Origin: an uncultured Prochlorococcus sp.
GTDB taxonomy: Bacteria > Cyanobacteriota > Cyanobacteriia > PCC-6307 > Cyanobiaceae
Direction of reading: 5' to 3'
DNA length: 59,942 nt
NCBI GenBank assembly: GCA_902572825.1
Contig: CACGHD010000006.1
Coordinates: 1 to 59,942 of the forward strand
Part shown: in pieces, positions 22,714 to 32,892 of the stretch
How positions within the stretch are numbered: position 1 is the first letter of the stretch
Layout of the letters: each line of letters begins with the position of its first letter
Position numbers and translations under genes: made by a program
The notes under the pieces: generated by a model
The model's database searches: none
What the model was told of the DNA's origin: nothing
The model's input: only the letters and a program-made list of their open reading frames with translations

Positions 22714-24009
22714 GTGATCGAGCGTTACACATTACCCGAAATGGGGAAAATCTGGACTGAAAGCGCAAAATTCCAGAGTTGGCTTAAGGTTGAAATAGCT
22801 GCATGTGAAGCAAATTTTTCCCTCGGAAAAATACCTGAGAATGCCATGAAAAAGATACGTTCAAATGCAAAGTTTGATGAATCTAGAATTATAGAAATAG
22901 AGAAAGAAGTTAAACATGATGTCATAGCATTTCTTACAAGCGTTAATGAATTTGTAGGAGATTCAGGAAGATACATACATGTTGGTATGACCAGTAGTGA
23001 TGTACTTGATACTGGCTTATCTCTTCAGTTAGTAGATTCTTGCAAATTGTTATTAGAAGAAATTGAGAACCTAGAAAATGAGGTCAGATTATTAGCAAGG
23101 AAGCATAAAAATACGTTAATGATTGGCAGATCTCATGCAATTCATGGGGAGCCAATTTCCTTCGGTTTTAAACTTGCTGGATGGTTAGCAGAAATAATAA
23201 GGAACAAAAAAAGATTGTTAACTCTGAAAGATTCTGTAGCAATTGGACAAATAAGTGGTGCAATGGGAACTTACGCTAATACTAATCCTGAAGTAGAACA
23301 AATAACTTGTGATTTACTCTGCTTAAAACCTGATACAGCAAGTACACAGGTTATATCGAGAGACAGACATGCAGAATATGTGCAAACTATTGCACTAGTT
23401 GGCGCTTCTTTAGATAGATTCGCAACTGAAATAAGAAATTTACAAAGAACTGATGTTTTAGAAGTTGAGGAGGGCTTTACAAAAGGGCAAAAAGGAAGTT
23501 CTGCAATGCCTCATAAAAGAAATCCTATTCGAAGTGAAAGAGTAAGTGGCTTAGCAAGAATTTTGAGGAGTTACGTCTTAACAGCACTTGAGAATGTTCC
23601 ACTTTGGCACGAAAGAGATATAAGCCATAGTTCAAATGAACGTATCATGCTTCCTGACGTATCAATCTGCTTGCATTTTATGCTCAGGGAAATGCAAGAT
23701 ATAGTAAGCAATTTAGAAGTTTATCCAAAAAATATGCTCAAAAATTTAAATATATATGGTGGTGTAATCTTTAGTCAGAAAGTTTTACTTTTGCTTGTAG
23801 AGAAGGGCTTGTCTAGAGAAAAAGCTTATAGCTTAGTACAAAAAAATGCGCATCAGGCCTGGAATACTCAGAATGGGAATTTCAAACAAAATATAGAGAG
23901 CGATAATGAAATTATGGATTTTATTGATCAAAGTGACTTAGAAGAATGTTTTAATCCTTCAATTCATCTTAATAATTTAAGTGTAATATGGGAAAAGTTA
24001 GGTATCTAA
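22714..24009 (+). CDS. purB: Adenylosuccinate lyase
   Basis: Acts twice in purine synthesis, splitting fumarate from SAICAR and from adenylosuccinate. The 431-residue protein starts at a GTG (MIERYTLPEMGKIWTE). It has the superfamily signature GSSAMPHKRNPI (about residues 265-276), the catalytic-region segment HVGMTSSDVLDTGLSLQ and GRSHAIHGEP. It is followed 48 bp later by fumC, an enzyme of the same superfamily with fumarate as common metabolite. Confidence 0.97.
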   Translation: MIERYTLPEMGKIWTESAKFQSWLKVEIAACEANFSLGKIPENAMKKIRSNAKFDESRIIEIEKEVKHDVIAFLTSVNEFVGDSGRYIHVGMTSSDVLDTGLSLQLVDSCKLLLEEIENLENEVRLLARKHKNTLMIGRSHAIHGEPISFGFKLAGWLAEIIRNKKRLLTLKDSVAIGQISGAMGTYANTNPEVEQITCDLLCLKPDTASTQVISRDRHAEYVQTIALVGASLDRFATEIRNLQRTDVLEVEEGFTKGQKGSSAMPHKRNPIRSERVSGLARILRSYVLTALENVPLWHERDISHSSNERIMLPDVSICLHFMLREMQDIVSNLEVYPKNMLKNLNIYGGVIFSQKVLLLLVEKGLSREKAYSLVQKNAHQAWNTQNGNFKQNIESDNEIMDFIDQSDLEECFNPSIHLNNLSVIWEKLGI

Positions 24010-24057
24010 GATTACTGAAAACCTTATCTAAGTTAAACCAGTGTTTTCAGAGGAATA

Positions 24058-25443
24058 ATGACCAAAAACTTTAGGATTGAAAAAGATAGTATGGGAACAA
24101 TAGAGGTTCCCATGGAAGCTTTGTGGGGTGCTCAAACACAAAGATCGATAATAAATTTTTCTATTGGAGAAGAATTAATTCCAATTGAGTTAATTTATTC
24201 ACTGACCCTCATAAAAAAAGCTGCTTCAATTGCAAATTTCAATTTAGGTTTAATAGATAAAAGGAAAAAAGATTTGATTGTAGAAGCATGTACGGAAATA
24301 CTTGATGGGCTTCACGATTCCCAGTTTCCCTTAAAGGTTTGGCAAACAGGTAGTGGCACGCAAACAAATATGAATGTTAATGAGGTAATTGCAAATATTG
24401 CAGCTTTAAAAACTAATTCAGAGCTTGGTAGTCATCAACCAATTCATCCGAATGATGATGTAAATAAATGTCAGTCAACTAATGACACTTTTCCTGCTGC
24501 TATTCAAATATCTGTTGTTAATGAAATAATCAAAAATTTAGTTCCAACGATCAGAGAACTTACTAGGGTCCTTGATAAAAAAAGTGAAGAATGGAAGGAC
24601 CTTATAAAGATAGGAAGAACCCATTTTCAAGATGCAGTTCCCCTTACTTTTGGGCAAGAAATATCAGGATGGTCAGAGCAACTTAAAGATGCTGAGAATG
24701 CAATTATTATGAGTCTGAATGAATTGTATTTCTTACCTCTTGGAGGAACTGCGGTTGGTACAGGGATTAATTGTCCAAAAGGATTTTGTGAAGAGTCTAT
24801 AAAATCAATTTCCGAAGATACTAATCTAATGTTCTATAAATCAAAAAATAATTTTTCTATCATGGCCTCGCATGATCGTCTTGCTCAAGTAATGAGTCAG
24901 ATAAAAATATTAGCAGGAGCATTATTTAAAATTTCAAATGATATAAAAATTCTATCTTCTGGTCCAAGATCAGGAATATATGAACTAATTATTCCTCAAA
25001 ATGAACCTGGAAGTTCTATTATGCCGGGTAAAGTGAATCCAACTCAATGCGAAGCCTTATCAATGGTTTGTACTCAGATAATGGGTCTTGAATATGCAGT
25101 CTCAATGGCAAATTCTAGCGGCACTTTACAGATGAATGAATATAAGCCTCTTATTGGATTTAATATTCTCACAAGTTTAAAATTACTTAAAAATGTAATA
25201 GAAAACTTCAGAATAAAATTAGTTGATGGGATGGAACCTAATCAAAAGAGAATGAAGTTAAATTTAGAAAATTCACTAATGTTGGTTACAGCCATAGTGC
25301 CTAAAGTTGGTTATGAAAAAGCAGCTGAAATTGCAAACCTTGCCTTCAAAGAATCATTAAATTTAAAAGAAGCAACAATTAAATTAGGATATTTAAACGA
25401 AGATGAATTTGATGAAGCAATGAAGATCAATTCAATGATTTGA
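24058..25443 (+). CDS. fumC: Fumarate hydratase class II
   Basis: Interconverts fumarate and malate. The 461-residue protein begins FRIEKDSMGTIEVPMEALWGAQTQR and carries QTGSGTQTNMNVNEVIAN, HPNDDVNKCQSTNDTFP, IGRTHFQDAVPLTFGQE and the signature GSSIMPGKVNPTQ, all diagnostic of FumC. It follows purB, whose reactions release fumarate, so recycling of that fumarate is a reasonable reading of the context. It converges on the helicase gene with a 10-bp gap. Confidence 0.97.
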   Translation: MTKNFRIEKDSMGTIEVPMEALWGAQTQRSIINFSIGEELIPIELIYSLTLIKKAASIANFNLGLIDKRKKDLIVEACTEILDGLHDSQFPLKVWQTGSGTQTNMNVNEVIANIAALKTNSELGSHQPIHPNDDVNKCQSTNDTFPAAIQISVVNEIIKNLVPTIRELTRVLDKKSEEWKDLIKIGRTHFQDAVPLTFGQEISGWSEQLKDAENAIIMSLNELYFLPLGGTAVGTGINCPKGFCEESIKSISEDTNLMFYKSKNNFSIMASHDRLAQVMSQIKILAGALFKISNDIKILSSGPRSGIYELIIPQNEPGSSIMPGKVNPTQCEALSMVCTQIMGLEYAVSMANSSGTLQMNEYKPLIGFNILTSLKLLKNVIENFRIKLVDGMEPNQKRMKLNLENSLMLVTAIVPKVGYEKAAEIANLAFKESLNLKEATIKLGYLNEDEFDEAMKINSMI

Positions 25444-25453
25444 TTAAAAAAAT

Positions 25454-28180
25454 TTAAAAATTATTGTCAATTCTTTTTGTTGCAGGATTAATATCTTCTG
25501 AGACTTTTACAAGATCATTAGATTCAGAAACAGGAAAACGATTAATAGCTTTTAATGCTAGCTTAGCTTTACTTTTTAATTTATTACTAACACCAATACA
25601 GTATTGCACTTGAGAAAGGACATCAATTGATCTTCTAATAATCCTTACTACATCACCTTCGTCTAATGAAGTATTAAAAACCAAATCTTTCCATTTTTTT
25701 CCTCTTGCCCATTCAGAAATAATTCCAGTCAACTCTGTTTCTAAATAGATAGGAATTTCAATATGAAACTTATTTTGTTGAAAAGAGACTAATTTTCTTA
25801 AACCATCTAATTCGTTAAAAACATCTATTACCTTTAAAGAAGGCTTGAAATTACACCAAAGATTAGGCCTCCTTACATCAACACATATAGCTTGAATAAT
25901 TGCAGCTAACTCAGGAGGATCTAAATCGTCTAAATAACCACTAACTAAAACGAGACCAACCCATAATTCATTTTCACTTCTTATTGCACCAACTGTTTGT
26001 CCAACTTCTGTCAATTCCAAATCATTTAAACAACCAAAATGATTCAAAATTTCAATCAAATCAGTAAAAGTTCTCCAGTTATGATTTTCTTTATCTTCAA
26101 GAAGTTTTTTTCTAATATTTGTTTCTTTTTCAACATCAATAATTCTTTTTCTATATTTCTTTAATTTCTTGGAGTCTCCAAATCTGTGAGCAGGATGATG
26201 AGTTACTGTCTCTTCTAAATTATTAATTTGTTGCTTTTGTGCCAGAACTTCCGTTGTCAAATCATATTGTGGAGTTTGTAAATCATTTTTTTTAGAAACT
26301 TCTAAAATTCGATCCGCATAACACTGCGACATATCGTCTCCTCTAAATACCTCTCCAGAAAAATACATCTTTGGCATTTCAAGTCCTAAGACATCAATTG
26401 CATCCAAATCATTAAAAATACTTACTATGTATGAGGGTTTTATAAGAATAAATAAATTATCAATTGTCAAACACAATAAACTCTTAATTTTTTGGGATTC
26501 ATATATTTTCTTACAAATTAATCCTGGAACAATTTTTCTTTTAATTTGGGGAGCTTTGATTGAAATTAAGCTTCCATCTTTAATGTATGGAAGTGCATTG
26601 GTTATCTCTTCTGATAATTTTTCCGCTGATTGTTTTTCTAAAATTTTCAAGAGTCTTCTCTCTTCTTTAAGACGATTTTTTAACTTTTCGTATGCATCAA
26701 AATCTTTCCATGAAACATTAGATGTAATTTTTTTTAACTCAATTAAATCCTTATTTAAATTTTCAAGAATTATATTCTCACCTAATGATTCACCTAAATA
26801 TAAAAAACTACCAAAACTTCTTTTAATTAATTCTTTAGACTTCTCTATAGTATAACTTTGCAAAAGATTAAGTACCATTCCATAGCTTGGAGTGAATTGA
26901 CTCTCTAAAGCATTTGGTTTGCTTATAGCCAGTGCACTTGCTTCTTTAGCACCTTCGAATCTTGTTTGTAATGTAACAACATATCCTTGAGTATCTTTTC
27001 CTCTTCTTCCAGCTCTTCCTGACATTTGCAAAAATTCACTGCTAAATAATAATCTATGACCATCTTCTGTCCTTTTTGATAAAGAAGAAATAACAGTTGT
27101 TCTTGCGGGCATATTTATTCCTGCAGCAAGAGTTTCAGTTGCAAAAACAACTTTTATTAAACCTTGCTGAAATAATTCCTCAACCAATTCTTTCCATGCA
27201 GGCAGTAATCCAGCATGATGGGATGCGATACCGCGTTTTAATGCCTCGCATTGAGATTTATCTTTAATTGCTTCCTGATTATTTTTAAGATAAACATCTA
27301 ATTTTTGGGATATCATACTTGCTTCTGAATAACTCACTAAAGTTAAATCTTTTATATTCTCAATAGCCTTGTCACATCCTCTTCTACTAAAAATAAAGTA
27401 AATAGCTGGCAACATATTTCGTTCAGCTAGTTTCGAGATCACAAAGCCAATTGAGGGAGACTTTGGTTGCATTATCCTGCCCATTTTTCCTCTTATTTTC
27501 TGCCCTTTTGGAGCTCTCCAAATCTTACAGTTTGGATGAATTCCATTCCCCTTATTATTTAAAAGTGGATGAAGGCCTTTAACACTACAAAAAATAAAAT
27601 CAAGTGGGACTGGTCTCTTATCACTATTAATTAGTACTGTGGGCCCATGCACTTTTTCTATCCATTTTTGCAATTGATCTGCATTGGCTATTGTTGCTGA
27701 TAAAGCTATTATTTGAGTTCTAGTAGGGCAATGGATTATAGTTTCTTCCCAAACTGTACCTCTTTGGGGGTCATTCATATAATGACATTCATCAAGAATT
27801 ACAGATTCTAAATTTTCTAAGGGATCATCAAATTCATCAAATTCTCCATAAAGCATGTTCCTAAAAATCTCAGTTGTCATTACTAAGATTGGTGCTTCTC
27901 TATTTAAGCTTATATCTCCAGTTAAAAGACCAACTTTATTCTCACCATATTGATTAGCAAAATCTCTAAACTTTTGGTTTGATAGAGCTTTTAAAGGTGT
28001 TGTATAAAAAACTCTACTTTCATGAGATAAGCCTCTATATATAGCAAATTCACCTATCAATGTTTTACCCGAACCTGTTGGTGCTGTTAAAACAACAGAA
28101 TTTCCGCTATTAATAGCTCGTATTGCTTCTAATTGGAAATCATCTAGCGGAAAAGGAAAATATTCCTCTAAATTAAGCAA
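25454..28180 (-). CDS. Ski2-like DExH RNA helicase with DSHCT C-terminal domain
   Basis: A 908-residue superfamily II helicase. Motif I is APTGSGKT (about 34-41), the DExH box is LDECHYMND (about 129-137), motif III SATIANA, and motif VI QMSGRAGRRGKD (about 390). The C-terminal third has the DSHCT-type helical domain (GLVLVSGYLDDLDPPELAAIIQA). Relatives in eukaryotes feed RNA to the exosome; in cyanobacteria and plastids (ISE2-like) a role in RNA processing is plausible but not shown here. It is divergent from the biotin operon. Confidence 0.92.
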   Translation of the reverse strand: MLNLEEYFPFPLDDFQLEAIRAINSGNSVVLTAPTGSGKTLIGEFAIYRGLSHESRVFYTTPLKALSNQKFRDFANQYGENKVGLLTGDISLNREAPILVMTTEIFRNMLYGEFDEFDDPLENLESVILDECHYMNDPQRGTVWEETIIHCPTRTQIIALSATIANADQLQKWIEKVHGPTVLINSDKRPVPLDFIFCSVKGLHPLLNNKGNGIHPNCKIWRAPKGQKIRGKMGRIMQPKSPSIGFVISKLAERNMLPAIYFIFSRRGCDKAIENIKDLTLVSYSEASMISQKLDVYLKNNQEAIKDKSQCEALKRGIASHHAGLLPAWKELVEELFQQGLIKVVFATETLAAGINMPARTTVISSLSKRTEDGHRLLFSSEFLQMSGRAGRRGKDTQGYVVTLQTRFEGAKEASALAISKPNALESQFTPSYGMVLNLLQSYTIEKSKELIKRSFGSFLYLGESLGENIILENLNKDLIELKKITSNVSWKDFDAYEKLKNRLKEERRLLKILEKQSAEKLSEEITNALPYIKDGSLISIKAPQIKRKIVPGLICKKIYESQKIKSLLCLTIDNLFILIKPSYIVSIFNDLDAIDVLGLEMPKMYFSGEVFRGDDMSQCYADRILEVSKKNDLQTPQYDLTTEVLAQKQQINNLEETVTHHPAHRFGDSKKLKKYRKRIIDVEKETNIRKKLLEDKENHNWRTFTDLIEILNHFGCLNDLELTEVGQTVGAIRSENELWVGLVLVSGYLDDLDPPELAAIIQAICVDVRRPNLWCNFKPSLKVIDVFNELDGLRKLVSFQQNKFHIEIPIYLETELTGIISEWARGKKWKDLVFNTSLDEGDVVRIIRRSIDVLSQVQYCIGVSNKLKSKAKLALKAINRFPVSESNDLVKVSEDINPATKRIDNNF

Positions 28181-28319
28181 TAATTGTGATTGAAGAGAGG
28201 ATGAGTTAACTTCTTAATATATGATCTATATAGATATTAATAAACAAAAAATACCTTGCAAACTTTAATAGCAAATCTAAATCTTTTTAATTAAATCCAC
28301 CATATTTTATTTTACCAAA

Positions 28320-29459
28320 ATGAAAAAAGTAAAAATTCCAAAAAATAGAGTCCGTAAATTAAAAACATTTTCTTTAGGTAAAAAATCCTTCGAACTTCTA
28401 AGTTTAAATTCGCAAAATAAAAAACTTATAGACTTATGCAGTAATGATTATTTTGGATTAAGCAGGGACAAGGATTTAATAAAAGCTGCTTACGAAATAA
28501 GCTTGTTAGAAGGCATTGGTTCAGGAAGCTCTAGGTTTATTACAGGTTCAAGACCAATACATAAATTATTAGAAACAGAACTTGCCAAGTGGCTGAATCA
28601 AGAGAAAGTATTACTTTTCCCAAGCGGATTTCAAGCAAATATAGCCGCTATCCAGGCTTTAGCAAACAGAAATAGTATCGTAATAGCAGATAAATTGATC
28701 CATAACTCTTTATTGGTTGGAGTCAAAGCTGCTCAAGCAAAACTAGTTCGATTCTCACACAATAATTTAAAAGATTTAGAAGATAAAATTATTAAATCTA
28801 ACCCCACAAAAAATTCGATTTTAGTTGTTGTTGAATCTATTTATAGCATGGAGGGATCAATTGCTCCGCTCAGAGAAATAACGGAAATTTGCAAAAAAAA
28901 TAGTGTTCAATTATTAGTTGACGAAGCTCATGCAATTGGGATCTTGGGCCCTGAAGGCAGGGGTTTAAGTTTTAATTTTCGTTCAGATATAACTATGATT
29001 ACTGGAACTTTTGGAAAAGCATTTGGGAGCGGTGGAGCTTTCATAGCTTCAAATGCAGAAATTGGAGAATATCTTATCCAAACAAGTGGTGCATTTAGGT
29101 ATACAACCGCACTTGCGCCATCTTTGGCCGCTGGGGCACTAGAAGGTTTAAAAAAAATTTTTGAAAATAAAGAATGGGGTAGTGATTTGTTATCTTCTGC
29201 GAATGCATGGAAAGATGAAATTATTAAAAATTTTAATTTTCCAGTTCAGGGAGATTCTCACATTTTATCAATTATTGTTGGCCAAGAAGAGAAAGCAATT
29301 CATCTACAAAAATATCTCGAAGAAAATGGGTTTTTAGCAATTGCGATAAGACCTCCAACTGTTCCAGTGGGGCAATCAAGAATCAGAATAACAATACGAA
29401 GAAACTTAGATTTTAATCTGCTAAATAATTTCATTGCAGTATTAAAAGAGTTTAAATGA
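28320..29459 (+). CDS. bioF: 8-amino-7-oxononanoate synthase
   Basis: PLP-dependent enzyme joining pimeloyl thioester and alanine, the first ring-assembly step of biotin synthesis. The 379-residue protein has LCSNDYFGLSRDKD, GSGSSRFITGSRPIHKLLE, the PLP-Asp segment LLVDEAHAIGILGPEGRG and the PLP lysine in TGTFGKAFGSGGAF (about 233-246). It heads a five-gene operon and overlaps the next gene by four bases (ATGA). Confidence 0.97.
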   Translation: MKKVKIPKNRVRKLKTFSLGKKSFELLSLNSQNKKLIDLCSNDYFGLSRDKDLIKAAYEISLLEGIGSGSSRFITGSRPIHKLLETELAKWLNQEKVLLFPSGFQANIAAIQALANRNSIVIADKLIHNSLLVGVKAAQAKLVRFSHNNLKDLEDKIIKSNPTKNSILVVVESIYSMEGSIAPLREITEICKKNSVQLLVDEAHAIGILGPEGRGLSFNFRSDITMITGTFGKAFGSGGAFIASNAEIGEYLIQTSGAFRYTTALAPSLAAGALEGLKKIFENKEWGSDLLSSANAWKDEIIKNFNFPVQGDSHILSIIVGQEEKAIHLQKYLEENGFLAIAIRPPTVPVGQSRIRITIRRNLDFNLLNNFIAVLKEFK

Positions 29460-30160
29460 AACAAATTATTACTCAACATGGGTGGGGACTAAATAAATAT
29501 TTCTGGGATGATTATAAAGTTGATTTTTTAAAAAATAATTGGCATTGGCAAGATAATGAAAGGGGCTATTTTTCGACAAATAATTATCAAGCAAAATGGA
29601 TTAAAAGCCAATCTAAAAAAGAAATCAGAATGACTTTATGCCATTCATTTGGTTTTCATTTAATGCCAAAAAAAATTTTAAAAGAAGCAACTCATATTGT
29701 TCTTATAAATTCTTTTAATAATTTTCTTCCTTTAAGTAATAAGAGACACTTTATTTTGAGGTCTCTAAAAAGAATGGAAACAAAAATCATAAAAGATGAA
29801 CCTAAGGATATGTTGAAAGAATTTATATATAGATCATTTGTACCAAATCATATGAATAATAGTTTTAAAAATATCTTTTATAAAAGTCTAGAGAGTTTAA
29901 ATAAAACTCTTCTTTTAAGTGATTTAAAAGAACTTTACATCGATAGAGATTTTCCAGTCTTTTTAAGAAAAGATTGCAAAGTTATTTTTATAAAATCAGA
30001 AAATGATTTGATTCTTGACAACGAATCAAATAATAACTTTTTAGATTCCTTAAATAAAAAACTTGAAAGGAAGCCAATTTTAATTAAATTAGCTCAACAA
30101 GGTCATTGCTTGAATAATTTAAATTTATACGAGATCTTACGTAATACACTTAACGATTGA
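29456..30160 (+). CDS. bioK: Probable pimeloyl-ACP methyl ester esterase BioK
   Basis: A 234-residue alpha/beta-hydrolase-like protein in the operon slot normally held by BioH or BioG, between bioF and bioC. The call follows the known cyanobacterial BioK class, which removes the methyl group that BioC adds. Putative triad: Ser64 in LCHSFGFH, Asp184 in SENDLIL and His217 in QQGHCLN. The first motif departs from the usual G-x-S-x-G (it is C-H-S-F-G), so general searches may miss it. The oxyanion region QHGWGLNKYFW is near the N-terminus. Function is inferred from context and triad. Confidence 0.82.
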   Translation: MKQIITQHGWGLNKYFWDDYKVDFLKNNWHWQDNERGYFSTNNYQAKWIKSQSKKEIRMTLCHSFGFHLMPKKILKEATHIVLINSFNNFLPLSNKRHFILRSLKRMETKIIKDEPKDMLKEFIYRSFVPNHMNNSFKNIFYKSLESLNKTLLLSDLKELYIDRDFPVFLRKDCKVIFIKSENDLILDNESNNNFLDSLNKKLERKPILIKLAQQGHCLNNLNLYEILRNTLND

Positions 30161-30161
30161 A

Positions 30162-30920
30162 ATGGATAGTAAAAAGTGGAATGAGAAAATACAAAATAAT
30201 TTCAATGATGCTGCATATCGGTATTTAGAGCATTCAAATATTCAGAAATTTTTTGCAAAAAAGATTGTCCATCTTATCAAAGAATTAAATCCCAAAAAAA
30301 AAGGTGAATGGATAGATCTAGGATCAGGACCAGGACTATTAGCAGATGAAATAGAAAAAATTTCTTCCCAAAAAGTATCCAGAATTGATTTCAGCAAAAA
30401 AATGCTTCTTGAGAATAAATTATCTAGAAAAAAAATTTTATGGGATTTGAATAATGATTTACCTTCTGAAATAAATAACTGTGCACTATTTACATCTAAC
30501 TTTTGTATACATTGGTTAAATAACCCAGAAAAGATAATAAAAAATTGGTTTAGCAAATTAACACCCGGAGGTTTTTTAATCATTTCATATCCAACAAAAG
30601 ATTGTTTTCCTGAATGGAAAGATACTTGTAAAAGAATTGATATTGAATATAGTGGTCTTAATTTCCTTTGCTCTAAAGAATTATTAAAAGATTTCAAATC
30701 AACTGAAATACATTATTCAAAACAATTTAATTATCTTGAAAATTTTAAAGATGTATATAAACTTTTTAGAAGCATTAAAAATGTAGGAGCACATTCAACA
30801 AACTGTAAACGCAAAACAGTTAAAGAGTTAAAGGAAATTCAAAAGTTTTGGCCAAAGAATTACAATAATACAGTGAACCTTTCATGGCAAATTCAGATTC
30901 AAATCATAAAGAAATTATGA
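30162..30920 (+). CDS. bioC: Malonyl-ACP O-methyltransferase
   Basis: Methylates the free carboxyl of malonyl-ACP, so that the fatty acid synthesis enzymes can elongate it to pimeloyl-ACP methyl ester. The 252-residue protein has the SAM-binding motif WIDLGSGPGLLADEI (about 47-61) and the typical N-terminus FNDAAYRYLEHSNIQ. FCIHWLNNPEKIIKNW and LTPGGFLIISYPT also fit the BioC methyltransferase domain. It begins one base after the bioK stop and overlaps bioD by four bases. Confidence 0.92.
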   Translation: MDSKKWNEKIQNNFNDAAYRYLEHSNIQKFFAKKIVHLIKELNPKKKGEWIDLGSGPGLLADEIEKISSQKVSRIDFSKKMLLENKLSRKKILWDLNNDLPSEINNCALFTSNFCIHWLNNPEKIIKNWFSKLTPGGFLIISYPTKDCFPEWKDTCKRIDIEYSGLNFLCSKELLKDFKSTEIHYSKQFNYLENFKDVYKLFRSIKNVGAHSTNCKRKTVKELKEIQKFWPKNYNNTVNLSWQIQIQIIKKL

Positions 30921-31582
30921 GTAGTCACAAAAATATTTTCAAATTTATAATTTGTGGAACAGATACTGATATTGGGAAAACTTTAATAAGCTCTTTTTTC
31001 GTTAAAGGATTAAATTCCTTTTATTGGAAGCCTATTCAAAGCGGTATTGAATCGCAAACTGATAGTCAAACTGTTGAAAAACTTGCACAATTAAGTAAAG
31101 AGAAAATCATCAAAGAAGCTTATGTCTTTACGAAACCTCTTTCTCCTCATTGGGCTGCTGAAATAGATCAAAAAACTATTAACTTTGACAAGTTGAGATT
31201 GCCAAAAGTGCAAGGCTCATTAATTGTAGAAACTGCAGGTGGATTAATGGTTCCAATAACACGCAATTTTTTGCAAATAGATCAAATAAAACAATGGAAT
31301 CTTCCGGTAATACTCGTATGTAGAAGCTCACTTGGCACTCTTAATCATACCTTGCTTAGTATTGAGGCCTTAAAACGGAGAAATATCGAGATTTTAGGTT
31401 TAGTAGTCAATGGAGAAAAACACCTAGATAATCCAAAAACTCTAGTTGATTTTAGTGGTATTCCGTTAATTGCTGAATTTCCTTACATCAAAAAAATTGA
31501 CTCAAACAATTTAGATATACTATGGAAAGAACTAGACATCAAGAACAAGTTGATCTCACTTTTAAACTCAAAAATAAGTTAA
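30917..31582 (+). CDS. bioD: ATP-dependent dethiobiotin synthetase
   Basis: Closes the ureido ring of biotin using CO2 and ATP. The P-loop is GTDTDIGKT near the N-terminus. KPIQSG, PLSPHWAAE and VETAGGLMVPI match BioD. I start it at the ATG at 30917 (MSSHKNIFKFIICG, 221 residues), which overlaps the bioC stop as ATGA like other junctions in this operon. An earlier in-frame ATG at 30884 would add 11 residues inside bioC. It is directly abutted by bioA. Confidence 0.95.
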   Translation: MSSHKNIFKFIICGTDTDIGKTLISSFFVKGLNSFYWKPIQSGIESQTDSQTVEKLAQLSKEKIIKEAYVFTKPLSPHWAAEIDQKTINFDKLRLPKVQGSLIVETAGGLMVPITRNFLQIDQIKQWNLPVILVCRSSLGTLNHTLLSIEALKRRNIEILGLVVNGEKHLDNPKTLVDFSGIPLIAEFPYIKKIDSNNLDILWKELDIKNKLISLLNSKIS

Positions 31583-32884
31583 ATGAAATCTTTGGATTCA
31601 AAAACTCCAAATCAAGAATGGCATCCAAATATTTGGCCACCTTTTACACAAATCAATACTAGCAAACCGCAAATAGAAGTAACTCATGGTAAAGATGCCA
31701 TCCTATTTACTAAAAATCCTAAAAAAGAACTAATAGATGCAATTAGTAGTTGGTGGGTAACTCTTCATGGACATAGTAACAAATACATTGCGGATGCCAT
31801 TTTCAATCAATCAAAAAAACTTGAGCAAGTTATATTTGCTGATTTTTTACATCCACAGGCAAAAAAATTGGCGGAAAGACTTAGTAAATTAACAAAACTA
31901 GAAAGATTATTTTTTTCTGATAACGGTTCTACTGCAGTGGAAGTTGCTTTAAAAATTGCATTCCAATCATGGCAAAATAGAGGAGAGACAAGAACTCAAA
32001 TAGTAGCTTTTGATGGCGCCTATCATGGCGATACATTTGGAGCAATGGCATTAGGTGAAAGAAATATTTTTAATGAGAATTTCGATAATCTTATGTTCCC
32101 AGTAAGGAGAGTTCCCTGGCCTTCAACTTGGATGAACGATAAAGAAGTAGAAAATAAAGAAAATGAGGCGATCCAAAAATTAGAAACTCTACTTCAAACT
32201 CCCACAGTAGCTGTAATCCTTGAGCCACTTGTTCAAGGAGCAGGAGGAATGAATATGGTTAGGCCTCAGTTTATAAAAAAAGTTTCAGAAATTATAAAAC
32301 ATAATAATTCTTTATTAATTGCTGATGAAGTTTTAACTGGGTTTGGAAGATGTGGAAGTCTTTTTGCGTTTCAAAAGGCAAAAATCGTTCCTGATTTAAT
32401 AAGTATTTCGAAAGGCTTAACTGGTGGATTTTTACCAATGGGAATAACTTTATGTAAAGAAAAAATTTTTAAATCCTTTATTGATGAATCCCCAAGAAAA
32501 ACTTTTTGGCATGGACATAGTTTTACTGCTAATCCTTTAGGTTGTGCTGCGGCAAATGCTAGCCTTGATTTATTAGAAAAAGAACCACACAAATACCTTT
32601 CATTTGAAGAAAAACATTTATCTCACTTAATTAAATTTAAAAACTTACCTTATATAAAAAAAATAAGGGTATCCGGCACAATTGCTGCCTTCGATTTAGA
32701 TGTTGGGAACAAAAAAGGTTATTTCAATAATATTGGGAAAGAAATAAAGAGTCTTGCAATGGAGCAAGGTTTATTTATTAGACCCCTCGGGAATGTTATT
32801 TATCTCTTGCCACCTCTCTGTATAACCGATGATCAATTAGAAAAAAGTTACTGGATAATAAGGCAAATCTTAGAAAATCTTTAG
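31583..32884 (+). CDS. bioA: Adenosylmethionine-8-amino-7-oxononanoate aminotransferase
   Basis: PLP-dependent transaminase that makes 7,8-diaminopelargonic acid, using SAM as amino donor. The 433-residue protein has DAISSWWVTLHGHSNKYIADA, FFSDNGSTAVEVALKIAFQ, FDGAYHGDTFGAMALG, the Asp segment LLIADEVLTGFGR and the PLP lysine in SISKGLTGGFLPMG. It starts on the base after the bioD stop and ends the operon. Biotin synthase bioB is absent from this window. Confidence 0.97.
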   Translation: MKSLDSKTPNQEWHPNIWPPFTQINTSKPQIEVTHGKDAILFTKNPKKELIDAISSWWVTLHGHSNKYIADAIFNQSKKLEQVIFADFLHPQAKKLAERLSKLTKLERLFFSDNGSTAVEVALKIAFQSWQNRGETRTQIVAFDGAYHGDTFGAMALGERNIFNENFDNLMFPVRRVPWPSTWMNDKEVENKENEAIQKLETLLQTPTVAVILEPLVQGAGGMNMVRPQFIKKVSEIIKHNNSLLIADEVLTGFGRCGSLFAFQKAKIVPDLISISKGLTGGFLPMGITLCKEKIFKSFIDESPRKTFWHGHSFTANPLGCAAANASLDLLEKEPHKYLSFEEKHLSHLIKFKNLPYIKKIRVSGTIAAFDLDVGNKKGYFNNIGKEIKSLAMEQGLFIRPLGNVIYLLPPLCITDDQLEKSYWIIRQILENL

Positions 32885-32892
32885 ATAGAAAT

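Noticed and set aside
26427-26855. Plus-strand open frame of 142 codons inside the helicase gene
   Set aside because: It is the antisense shadow of a well-conserved long gene and shows no motif.
28224-28235. Perfect palindrome ATCTATATAGAT between the helicase gene and bioF, considered as a biotin-operon operator
   Set aside because: It matches no BirA-type site, and a 12-bp AT-rich palindrome is expected many times by chance in a sequence this AT-rich.
30884-30916. Upstream ATG for bioD
   Set aside because: It lies deep in bioC; the ATG at 30917 gives the ATGA overlap seen at the bioF/bioK junction and keeps the P-loop at the usual distance.
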